Shown here: positions 1 through 7,014 of the stretch, one piece after another
How the letters are laid out: the number at the start of each line of letters is the position of its first letter
Position numbering within the stretch: the stretch's first letter is position 1
Assembly: GCA_018370615.1 (NCBI GenBank)
Contig: JAGZAC010000023.1
Location: forward strand, 1 to 11,936
Origin: Clostridiales bacterium
GTDB lineage: Bacteria; Bacillota; Clostridia; Oscillospirales; CAG-272
DNA length: 11,936 nucleotides
Direction of reading: 5' to 3'
Position numbers and translations under genes: made by a program
The notes under the pieces: model-generated
The model's database searches: none
The model's input: only the letters and a program-made list of their open reading frames with translations
What the model was told of the DNA's origin: nothing

Positions 1-885
1 GGTATCATCAAAAGGAGGTTCTGGCACATCGATAACCGCAATGCCATAATCGAAACCTATGCTGGCAATCTCAAGTCGTCTGCATAGCTTTCGCATCGCG
101 TCCTCCAGAGTATCCCTCCCCGGCGTGTTGAAGGTCAGCGTCAAGGTTACAGAAGGATCTGCTGGATTTTTATCATAGACGTATGTCTCTACCTCCTTCA
201 AATCCTCCAACTCCGGAAAATCCTCCTTGTCCCAAGAGTGATATATGGATGCGTACGATAGATCTACATCTACTTTCAATGTATCTTCGCGGAAATAGAG
301 CTGTGAATCGGTACGGTATTCCTCATAATCGTCCCAGTTTTGTGTCTCAACTTCCTTTTCTACAAGGGAAACATATACGGAAACTTCATCCACATTTTCT
401 TCGTCTGGGTCTATGTTAAACAGCCAATACCACGCTTCTGGTTCCGTCACAATCAGATGAGCAAAGCTGATCAACTCATGGCGAGTGATCGGCCAATCAT
501 ATGTTATTTGATATATGGCGCCACAAATGTATGTGTCATCTTGCTGCAGATCAGGTGGCAAATCGTCTGGAGAGTAAGGTTTTTGTGCTATTTTGCACTG
601 TAAAAGCTTATACAAAGCATCCTGAAGATCAATGAATGGACCATCGGTATAATCAGTAAACGGATCCTCCAAGGGACCCAGGGGGCCATCCGCAAAAGAT
701 GATGTGGTTGTTACAACCCCCACCTGAATCACCGGCAAGTATATCTTGGAATCATCATACTGGAAATCCCAATCAACAACGGGAACACTTGGATCCATCC
801 CCACAAAATCCTCAGCAGACACGTATATGAGCATCCCAGGAATCAGCAGCATGCATGCCAGAAAGCACGCGATTGTGCGTTTCAT
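1..885 (-). CDS. Secreted surface protein with FPEL pro-domain-like module, second copy (3' end beyond window)
   Basis: The frame is open from the ATG at 885 to base 1 (295 codons) with no stop, so the gene is intact as far as visible and continues off the left edge. The protein begins with a signal peptide (MKRTIACFLACMLLIPGM...), almost identical to that of the paralogue at 1096-2202. It aligns with that paralogue along its whole length, ending at the same PPFDD motif just before the paralogue's Thr/Glu-rich linker, so a sortase signal is expected outside the window. Around residue 210 it has SWDKEDFPELE, followed by TLTLTFNTPGRDTLEDAM, a module shared with the pro-region of the protease at 2227-6678. 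The ribosome binding site AAGGAGG sits 6 bases before the start. A terminator and a separate promoter lie upstream, so it is probably its own transcription unit. Compared with its paralogue, residues about 84-108 and the stretch after DAMRKL have diverged most. The function is unknown; a protease partner, inhibitor or substrate adaptor is inference. Confidence 0.88.
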   Translation of the reverse strand, partial: MKRTIACFLACMLLIPGMLIYVSAEDFVGMDPSVPVVDWDFQYDDSKIYLPVIQVGVVTTTSSFADGPLGPLEDPFTDYTDGPFIDLQDALYKLLQCKIAQKPYSPDDLPPDLQQDDTYICGAIYQITYDWPITRHELISFAHLIVTEPEAWYWLFNIDPDEENVDEVSVYVSLVEKEVETQNWDDYEEYRTDSQLYFREDTLKVDVDLSYASIYHSWDKEDFPELEDLKEVETYVYDKNPADPSVTLTLTFNTPGRDTLEDAMRKLCRRLEIASIGFDYGIAVIDVPEPPFDDT

Positions 886-938
886 ATTAGCCTCCTTTGA
901 AATGTGATTTTTCTGTAAATGGAATACCATGGGAAACT

Positions 939-952
939 GTACTATATAGTAC
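939..952. promoter_or_regulatory. Perfect 14-bp palindrome at the predicted start point
   Basis: GTACTATATAGTAC is its own reverse complement and occupies about +1 to +14 relative to the promoter at 960-988, a common operator position. It lies at the junction of the two protease fragments and has no palindromic counterpart in the intact protease gene. A repressor site is inference; it could also be a chance AT-rich palindrome. Confidence 0.35.
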
Positions 953-959
953 TGCCTTA

Positions 960-988
960 ATACTACCACGATGCACTGTGGTTGTCAA
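960..988 (-). promoter_or_regulatory. Sigma-A type promoter for the second surface-protein gene
   Basis: On the minus strand a consensus -35 TTGACA (988-983) is followed after 17 bp by TAGTAT (965-960), four of six to the -10 consensus. The expected start is near 953, giving a leader of about 68 bases before the ATG at 885. It lies downstream of the terminator of the upstream gene, where a new promoter is needed. The intact protease copy has the same two hexamers, 18 bp apart. Confidence 0.6.
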
Positions 989-1021
989 CCTTTTCCTGTA
1001 CAAAAATCGACCGGATAATAC

Positions 1022-1052
1022 AAAAAAATCGGGCCGCATATTACGGCCCGAT
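1022..1052 (-). terminator. Rho-independent terminator after the first surface-protein gene
   Basis: A perfect 9-bp stem (ATCGGGCCG at 1028-1036 with CGGCCCGAT at 1044-1052) has a 7-base loop. Read on the minus strand it is followed by seven T residues (1028-1022). It lies 43 bp after the stop codon of the gene at 1096-2202 and should end the protease-partner transcript. Confidence 0.88.
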
Positions 1053-1095
1053 GTTTCATTTTGCAATTGTAGTTTTTAGCCTCGTGTATACGAAC

Positions 1096-2202
1096 CTACG
1101 CCGAACGCCGTCTTCTGTAGATTACTACGCCAGCGACACCCAACAGTGCCACCGCGCACACGCAGGCTGCGTATCTGCCCGCGTCACCAGTTTGGGGAGA
1201 AGTGGGCTTTTCCTCATCCGGCTCACCGGTGGTTTCGGTTCCACCAATGGTTTCATCGGTAGCAGGCTCTGTCGTTTCGATGTCCGCTACAGGAACGGTC
1301 GTTTCGTCTGGAATAGTCGTTTCGTCTGTGATATCATCAAAAGGAGGTCCTGGCATATCCGTAAACACAACACCATAGTCGAAATGAACAAAATCAAACT
1401 CATACCGCTTCCCCAGCTTCTGCATCGCGTCCTCCAGAGTCTCACGTCCGGGGGTGTTAAAGGTCAGTGTCAGCTCTACATAAGGATCAGGAATGTATGG
1501 GTTGTTTTCTTTGTATATGTACACTTCTACATCCTTCAAACCCTCCAATTCCGGAAAATCCTCCTTGCTCCACGAGTAATATCTGGGAACATATGTGAGA
1601 TCTACACCCACACGCAGTGTGTCCTCGTGGAAATAGAGCTGCGAATCAGTACGGAACTCCTCGAAATCATCCCAGTTTTGTGTCTCCACTTCCTTTTCCA
1701 CAAGAGAGACATATACGGAATAGTTGTTTGCTTTGTCCGGGTCTATACCAAACATTCCCCATATTAGTGGTTCAGTAACGAGCAGGTGGGCAAAGCTGAT
1801 CAACTCATGCCGGGTCATCGGCCGGTCAAATGTTATTTGACATATACCGTCGCAAATATATGTATCATCCAACTGCAGCTCAGGCGGCAGTTTCTCATCA
1901 TAATAGTTCGGAAATGATATATTATATGCCCAGTATTTGGCTTCCTCAAAATCGACGAAGGGCCTGCCGCTATAATTGGTAAACAGATCCTCCAAGGGTC
2001 CGAGCTGTCCATTCAAATTTGTTGAAGTCACAATCCCCACCCGAATCACCGGCAGGTACGCCTTAGAATCGTCATACTGGAAATCCCAGTCAACAGTGAA
2101 ACTGGGGACGTCGCCCACGTTCGTTTCCTCAGCAGACGTATACACAAGCATACCGGGAATCAGCAGCATGCATGCCAGAAAGCACGCGATTGTGCGTTTC
2201 AT
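1096..2202 (-). CDS. Sortase-anchored surface protein with FPEL pro-domain-like module
   Basis: This 368-aa protein has a signal peptide (residues 1-24, cleavage likely after TSA). Two related-looking modules follow, about 35-173 and 174-283. The second contains WSKEDFPELE (211-220) and TLTFNTPGRETLEDAM (245-260), which match the pro-region of the adjacent protease. A Thr/Glu/Pro linker (291-334) leads to the sorting signal SPQTG (335-339), a hydrophobic segment (about 344-362) and RRRR. SPQTG in place of LPxTG is a type known from Clostridioides difficile sortase B substrates, so covalent attachment to the cell wall is likely. The start is supported by GGGAGG 5 bases upstream. It lies 24 bp after the protease stop with no terminator between, so the two are co-transcribed. 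The role is not known. By context it could bind, inhibit, fold or dock the protease at the surface. The anchoring call is solid; the function is inference. Confidence 0.92.
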   Translation of the reverse strand: MKRTIACFLACMLLIPGMLVYTSAEETNVGDVPSFTVDWDFQYDDSKAYLPVIRVGIVTSTNLNGQLGPLEDLFTNYSGRPFVDFEEAKYWAYNISFPNYYDEKLPPELQLDDTYICDGICQITFDRPMTRHELISFAHLLVTEPLIWGMFGIDPDKANNYSVYVSLVEKEVETQNWDDFEEFRTDSQLYFHEDTLRVGVDLTYVPRYYSWSKEDFPELEGLKDVEVYIYKENNPYIPDPYVELTLTFNTPGRETLEDAMQKLGKRYEFDFVHFDYGVVFTDMPGPPFDDITDETTIPDETTVPVADIETTEPATDETIGGTETTGEPDEEKPTSPQTGDAGRYAACVCAVALLGVAGVVIYRRRRSA

Positions 2203-2226
2203 ATTAACCTCCCTTAAAATACGATT

Positions 2227-5200
2227 TTATTTAATGATTTCCGCATATGGAATACTATAGGACGCATAATTTTCTCCCAGCAGATATGTAAGGAATTCCT
2301 CATCACTGCATGTCATCAGCCATTCATAGTTTATGTTGTCGAGGGAAGATAGGTGCAAGGCCGCTGCCGCTGCTGTATTTGCATCTTCATCGGTCACCTG
2401 TACATTCCCGGCAACCACTTGGGTGAGAAAATTCAAATCTGCCATTGTCGATATACCGTCATCATCCGCGTCGGCCGCATATGCCTGTTCAGGAGTCAAA
2501 GTAGTACTTCCCACAAGATACCAACGCATGATTATCAAGTCCTCCGTGCCAATAACTCCATCCTGGTTGATGTCCCACTTTTCAATGAACCGATATTTCT
2601 GGGCAGCTGTATCGGCAAAGGATTCCGCAGACGCCTGCAGGCCGGAAAGTGTGATACAGTGGCCGGTGTCTGCATTTATGTAGGTATGCGTTCCGTCTGT
2701 GTGGGTCAGCACGATCCACTTTTGGGCCTTAGACGCACTACTGTACTGATTCAATACTACCACAGATGCACCGTCGTTGTCAACCTCTTCCAGCACCAAA
2801 GTGGACTGGGCATCCCGGATTTTGCAGAAGCCGTTGCTGTCATAGAGGAGTTTAAAGGTGCGGCGGCGGTTCCCCTCCGCTCCCCAGGCAGAACGCTCCA
2901 GGGGTGCGCCTTCGGAAACGGACCCATCTGCCTCCATTTGGGGTGCAGCGTCGTAGTCAGCATCTGCAGACAAAACGATGTCCCCCATCACGTTGTATTT
3001 CCCCGGATTTACACTATCCAAGACAAAGCTCTGTTCGTCACTTCCATCCGCCGGCTGCATTCCAATGGCTCCGTTCTGGCTCGACGAGACAGTCATACAG
3101 TCCATGGTAAGATAAGCGCTTATAAGGATATTTTCCGTTGGATCGCCATTTTCGTCCAGCTCAAATTTTATCTGCCAGAGCTGTGCCGGATCGGTGCTGT
3201 CGATGGCCTCTTGATGAATGCTTCCATCCTCGTCCAAATACAGGGCATTCCCCGATTCGTAATCCACCAGCATGTAGCTGCTGTAAGCTCTGACAGGCAC
3301 AAAGATCTGGGCCGATGCACTCGCCTGTAGGGAGATACTGCCGTCCTCGGAAGTCCCAAGCGCCTGAGAGTCGTCGTCAGCAGGGGCGATGTGATAGAAT
3401 CCAGGCGCAATCTCGTCTGCTACAGGAACAAAGGCAAACTGCTGGAGTGTACTGCCGGTATATTCGCCCACAAATATTTTTTGGGTCCCCTGCTGCAGAG
3501 TCCACCATCGATCGCCTGTATAACATTCCAAAACGGTGCAAAAACCATCCGATTGGGGATACAGCGTCCAATAATGATAATCTTTATTTACATTTTCCCG
3601 CAATAAATCCAATTCAGTACTTCCACTTAGTGTATTGATGTAATAAGTGGGATGCTCTATGCTTGCAAAGCTGTAAGCGCCCTTGGAAGTGTCAAATGTT
3701 GCATAAAACACTTGCGCTGCCTCTCCTGTGTAATCCTGGAATTGAAGGGCATAGCGGTTGCTCACCGCTTGCGCACCTGCTTCAAAGGCCTTACCCGGTG
3801 CATTTTGGGGGCGAATGATATACTGCCCATCAGCAAAGGGTCGGACGTTTAAGTAAAACCAATACGTACCGTTTCCCGCCACAAACGCACTGTCAGAAGA
3901 AACACTCCACTGACCTGCAGATTCACTCCACTTTAAGTAACGGCGGGTGTCTGCACTCTGCAAAGTGTATGTCGTTTTAGCAGTACCGGCTTTCTTCAGG
4001 ATCCAATACTGCGTATCCGCCCCTGTGTAATTACTAAAAGACAAACCACCGCTGCTTGACATGGTAAGCACCTGCTGGGACGCCTTGTCCCGGATCACAT
4101 ACAAGCCCACATCTTCCACATATTCAAAGGTAAAGGGATACAGCACATCGCCATTCGTATACGGGACAGCGGCTGGTCCCGCTGCAGATGCGCACAAAAC
4201 TGCTACATTGCTTGTGTTTCGTAGCATTGTCACCTCGTATTCCAGCGATTCATCCACGCGGTCCGTTATAGGCTCTATCCGGAACCGCTGGGCAGCGGTA
4301 CCGTTGGGTGTATAGGTCCAAATATTCGTACCAGCGGTGAACAGACCGCTGTAACAATCCATACATGAGCCTGTGGCCGCCGATATAAAACGAACGGTTC
4401 CGTCCCCGTTGTGCTTAATCTGCCACTGCTGATACAGTGCATTGGTGTCCGTAGCAAACACAAGATCGGCATCTGCAGCAGTGCTTCCATTTTCCAGGGT
4501 CAATACTTTTCCAGTTTCATTATCTACGATTTTGTACCCGGAAGAACTGGACGCGATACGCAGCTCCGTACCCGATCCCTGTAGCTCTGCATTATTTTCT
4601 ACATTTGTAAGAAAGGTGCTGGTATCGTTTGTATTGGATCCTATTCTAAAGAGTGCGCCTTCCTCAAGCTCCGGATTGTCCGCCTCTCTAAAAAATACAA
4701 ACCCCTGATTTCGGTTGGTGGTATTTGTAGCATAATCGGAGTGCCATGTATAAAGCTGTACAGGATTGTTGTTGGCAATGCTCCACGTCTTACAGTCCAT
4801 CACAAAGAACGCTTCCTTATTCATAATATAATATGTAGGCGTTCCTTCATCAAAGAAGTTTATGGGATATTCAATGATGACCCACTTTTGGTTTTCATTT
4901 TCCGTCTTTACATTCTGCCGGATTCGGGACTGAAAGAAAGAACTACTGTTTGCCGTTTCCAGATACAGGCCAGACTTGACGTTTTGAATGGTGTAATATC
5001 CATTGTCGTCACTGTGATACTGAATATTAAATTTCTGTTCATCGGAGCCGTTGGCCTCATAGGTCTCCAGTTCAGCCCCTACCGCCGTACTGCCGCCGTC
5101 GATGCTCAGCACCTGGAAGGCGTTCTGCTGGGCACCGATTACATATGTGCCAGGAGAAACAGTTTGCTCTACCCGCAGATTCGCATGATCCTGGAGCAGA

Positions 5201-6678
5201 TTGATGGCGCCTATAATATTCAGCATTTTTTCGCTGACGCATTTTCCCTCCAGATTGTCCAGAGGAGTCCCTCCGTCCATAAGAGCATATTTGATCTGCA
5301 CGGGAGAAAGATATGGGTAGCAGAGCCAAAGCAGCGCCGCCGCGCCGGTCACCATAGGAGCTGCATGTGATGTACCATTTCTACGAATATATCCTTCGGG
5401 TGTATAAAAACAAATATTGGTTCCCGGAGCAAAAATGTCTACACAGTCCTCTCCGTAATTTGATCCACCTGAGCTTAGATTCCAGTCGGTGTTTGTGGCT
5501 GGTGCATTACAGGCTTCATTGAGCGCACCCACAGAAATAATATTGTCTTCCTCGTAGCAAGCTGGCGTGCAATGGACTCCAGGATCGGAATTAGTTCCAT
5601 AATGCAATTCTATTCCATCATTGCCTGCAGCAGCAACAATCAATCCGGAATAATCCCTGATATAATTGGGTGTGCCCAATCCGTATTCTTCTATGGAGCC
5701 CAAGCTGCAGTTCAAAATGGGAATATGCTGCTCCTCAGCATACAGGAAGGCGTCCCTTATCGCATTGCTACAAAGTCTTCCATAATCTTCATCGCCTTCA
5801 TCTGCATCTGAAATGAGCGCTTGTAGGGGAATCAATTCGATATTCCAGCAAAGACCAGCTATACCCACACTATTATTTCCAAGGGCGCCGATGGTCTGAG
5901 CCACTCTTGTTCCATGTCCGATAATATCGTCATCGGTAATAGTAGGATCTGTAGAATTCGAATAGAAATCCTTTCCCACACCGAGATTTGCCCCCAAATC
6001 CACATCATTGATCCCAGTATCTATCACACCGATCTTAAGCGTCGAACTCCCCGTAGTGTACCACCACGCCTCCGGCGCGCCGATCTCCTCCAGGTAGGAA
6101 GACTGCATACTGTATCCCGGGTCGTTGGGAACGGCCCTCCCGCTCGAAGCGGTAATGGTAGCGGTAACTTCTTCTATCATCTCTTCGATGGCTTCTGTGG
6201 TGCTTTGCACCGCCTCGTCTGTGATGGGGTCCACCTCCACCACATGACACAGACTCACCTCACAAAATTCCTCCCGCAGCGCCATTTTTTCAATGGCGTA
6301 CGTCAAGCTTTCCTTGCCGCTGTCCTGCAGGAGCAGATAGATGGAATAATCGTTGTCGAAGACGTCCTCCAGCTCCAGCTCAGGGAAATCCTCCACCGTC
6401 CATTCGTAGTCATCTGGGACCAGGTCCTTATTCTCCCGCAAACAAATGCGATTGTCGATTACTTTGTCCCAATCCACTGTGGATAAATCTTCCACATACC
6501 TCTCTTCGGCAGATATTTCATTCTCGCCCGCTGTGTCGGCATCAGCGGACTGGAGCGCCTCTGTATCCGTGTATCCTGCGGACGGCAGAGGTCCCGCAGC
6601 GCCGACCAGCGGCACCGACTGGATCGCCAGTGCCAGGAGAAGAAAAATCGCCACCACTGCTTTACGTACCTGCTTCAT
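2227..6678 (-). CDS. Secreted subtilisin-family (S8) protease with ricin-type repeats and dockerin
   Basis: A 1483-aa protein from the ATG at 6678, chosen because AAGGA lies 7 bases upstream and the signal peptide (residues 1-28) then starts with MKQVRKAVVAIFLLLAL. Residues about 81-148 hold a pro-domain-like module with YEWTVEDFPELE. The catalytic domain (about 193-498) has the full triad: Asp220 in IDTG, His255 in GHGT, Ser437 in NGTSHAAP, plus oxyanion Asn353 in AAAGND. From about 506 to 1368 run five or six ricin-type beta-trefoil stretches marked by QxW motifs (597-599, 750-752, 890-892, 1166-1168, 1319-1321). A type I dockerin follows (about 1369-1425), with two Ca-binding loops DINQDGVIGTED and DADDDGISTMAD, then a 58-residue tail. 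The protease should act outside the cell, held by a cohesin encoded elsewhere, with glycan binding by the trefoils. It is first gene of an operon with the surface protein downstream. The substrate is unknown. Confidence 0.93.
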   Translation of the reverse strand: MKQVRKAVVAIFLLLALAIQSVPLVGAAGPLPSAGYTDTEALQSADADTAGENEISAEERYVEDLSTVDWDKVIDNRICLRENKDLVPDDYEWTVEDFPELELEDVFDNDYSIYLLLQDSGKESLTYAIEKMALREEFCEVSLCHVVEVDPITDEAVQSTTEAIEEMIEEVTATITASSGRAVPNDPGYSMQSSYLEEIGAPEAWWYTTGSSTLKIGVIDTGINDVDLGANLGVGKDFYSNSTDPTITDDDIIGHGTRVAQTIGALGNNSVGIAGLCWNIELIPLQALISDADEGDEDYGRLCSNAIRDAFLYAEEQHIPILNCSLGSIEEYGLGTPNYIRDYSGLIVAAAGNDGIELHYGTNSDPGVHCTPACYEEDNIISVGALNEACNAPATNTDWNLSSGGSNYGEDCVDIFAPGTNICFYTPEGYIRRNGTSHAAPMVTGAAALLWLCYPYLSPVQIKYALMDGGTPLDNLEGKCVSEKMLNIIGAINLLQDHANLRVEQTVSPGTYVIGAQQNAFQVLSIDGGSTAVGAELETYEANGSDEQKFNIQYHSDDNGYYTIQNVKSGLYLETANSSSFFQSRIRQNVKTENENQKWVIIEYPINFFDEGTPTYYIMNKEAFFVMDCKTWSIANNNPVQLYTWHSDYATNTTNRNQGFVFFREADNPELEEGALFRIGSNTNDTSTFLTNVENNAELQGSGTELRIASSSSGYKIVDNETGKVLTLENGSTAADADLVFATDTNALYQQWQIKHNGDGTVRFISAATGSCMDCYSGLFTAGTNIWTYTPNGTAAQRFRIEPITDRVDESLEYEVTMLRNTSNVAVLCASAAGPAAVPYTNGDVLYPFTFEYVEDVGLYVIRDKASQQVLTMSSSGGLSFSNYTGADTQYWILKKAGTAKTTYTLQSADTRRYLKWSESAGQWSVSSDSAFVAGNGTYWFYLNVRPFADGQYIIRPQNAPGKAFEAGAQAVSNRYALQFQDYTGEAAQVFYATFDTSKGAYSFASIEHPTYYINTLSGSTELDLLRENVNKDYHYWTLYPQSDGFCTVLECYTGDRWWTLQQGTQKIFVGEYTGSTLQQFAFVPVADEIAPGFYHIAPADDDSQALGTSEDGSISLQASASAQIFVPVRAYSSYMLVDYESGNALYLDEDGSIHQEAIDSTDPAQLWQIKFELDENGDPTENILISAYLTMDCMTVSSSQNGAIGMQPADGSDEQSFVLDSVNPGKYNVMGDIVLSADADYDAAPQMEADGSVSEGAPLERSAWGAEGNRRRTFKLLYDSNGFCKIRDAQSTLVLEEVDNDGASVVVLNQYSSASKAQKWIVLTHTDGTHTYINADTGHCITLSGLQASAESFADTAAQKYRFIEKWDINQDGVIGTEDLIIMRWYLVGSTTLTPEQAYAADADDDGISTMADLNFLTQVVAGNVQVTDEDANTAAAAALHLSSLDNINYEWLMTCSDEEFLTYLLGENYASYSIPYAEIIK
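2754..2783 (-). promoter_or_regulatory. Possible internal promoter-like sequence within the protease gene
   Basis: On the minus strand TTGACA (2783-2778) and TAGTAT (2759-2754) are separated by 18 bp. It is the coding-sequence ancestor of the promoter at 960-988. It could give weak extra transcription of the downstream surface-protein gene, but it may be inert coding sequence. Confidence 0.2.
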
Positions 6679-6762
6679 TTTTTTGTCCTTTCTATGTAAT
6701 ATTTCCAAAAGCAATCCGGATGGTTCCTTATAGGCACCATGAATTCCCTTTTGTAATTCTAT

Positions 6763-6791
6763 AATATATCATAAATACCAAGCACTGCCCA
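6763..6791 (-). promoter_or_regulatory. Predicted promoter of the protease operon
   Basis: On the minus strand TGGGCA (6791-6786, four of six) and TATATT (6768-6763, five of six) are separated by 17 bp, with a start near 6756 and a leader of about 78 bases. The weak -35 overlaps an imperfect palindrome CCCAAAATTGGG (6788-6799), which would suit activator dependence. Confidence 0.4.
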
Positions 6792-6796
6792 AAATT

Positions 6797-6823
6797 GGGA
6801 TAATATGCATAAAAAAGGGATAA
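6797..6823 (-). promoter_or_regulatory. Direct repeat TTATCCC x2, candidate LytTR regulator site
   Basis: TTATCCC occurs at 6823-6817 and at 6803-6797 on the minus strand, 20 bp apart (two helix turns), each followed by an AT stretch (TTTTTT and AATTTT). The nearer copy ends 5 bp upstream of the predicted protease -35. LytTR regulators typically bind paired direct repeats about two turns apart upstream of -35, and such a regulator is encoded immediately next door. The binding itself is inference. Confidence 0.4.
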
Positions 6824-7014
6824 ATGGTTTTCAAATTCCCCTCTCCCAAAACACGGAGAGGAAATCACACAAACTGGTATCCTTTTTCTTTTTTTATTCG
6901 ACAAAAAAAGCGCGAAATTAACATGGTTTCGTGCTAGTATACGCGTGTATAAATATATTGTCTGATTTTTTTAAATACCACAGTATGTTTTTATGTTTCT
7001 ATGGAGGAACACCG

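Larger units (their letters stand above)
886..1016 (-). pseudogene. Scar of a second protease gene (two fused 3' fragments)
   Basis: Two pieces of the protease gene at 2227-6678 can be recognised here. Piece one (886-938) matches the protease 3' end and its downstream spacer (2203-2266): GGAATACCATGGGA pairs with GGAATACTATAGGA, and on the minus strand it still reads like IPFTE versus the protease IPYAE. Its stop codon region has lost about 10 bp. Piece two (about 946-1016) matches an internal stretch at about 2740-2810: AATACTACCAC, GATGCAC, GTTGTCAACCT and TTCC are shared, with a 1-bp deletion. The roughly 470 bp lying between the two pieces in the intact gene is missing here. No reading frame survives. 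The scar lies exactly where a protease would stand if the protease-partner unit had been duplicated in tandem. Confidence 0.75.
6679..7014. other. Divergent intergenic control region (336 bp, no gene)
   Basis: No coding frame with a ribosome binding site is visible here. The stretch holds the protease leader, including an imperfect hairpin at 6720-6740 (8-bp stem with one mismatch, TTATA loop), a predicted protease promoter, a direct repeat upstream of it, and three inverted repeats nearer the regulator gene. The inverted repeats are 6840-6861 (CCTCTCC/GGAGAGG, perfect), 6910-6934 (GCGCGAAA/TTTCGTGC, one mismatch) and 6938-6951 (TATACGCGTGTATA, 12 of 14 symmetric). No convincing promoter for the plus-strand regulator gene could be assigned; TATAAA at 6948-6953 is a possible -10 without a good -35. 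Confidence 0.6.

Noticed and set aside
1..885. The left surface-protein copy as a pseudogene
   Set aside because: Codon-by-codon reading from 885 to 1 shows no stop or frameshift, and all conserved blocks of the paralogue are present; it is only cut by the window edge.
982..1767. Open frame of 261 codons on the plus strand
   Set aside because: It lies antisense to the surface-protein gene and its terminator, has no ribosome binding site, and encodes low-complexity Arg/Leu-rich sequence with no family features.
2353..3330. Open frame of 325 codons on the plus strand
   Set aside because: Fully antisense to the dockerin and trefoil region of the protease; no ribosome binding site and no recognisable motif. 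Likewise the antisense frames at 4741-5370, 5914-6486, 8396-8818 and 10336-11058.
6679..6714. Protease start at 6714
   Set aside because: The extra 12 residues (MLLEILHRKDKK) would precede a normal signal peptide, and the good AAGGA site serves the ATG at 6678.
6840..6861. Inverted repeat as a terminator
   Set aside because: A 7-bp stem with an 8-base loop and no T-run on either side; no gene ends nearby on either strand.
6931..7014. Response regulator start at 6931
   Set aside because: The receiver domain starts at MFTIAVCDDN (7015) with GGAGG at the right distance; the extra residues match no part of the family.
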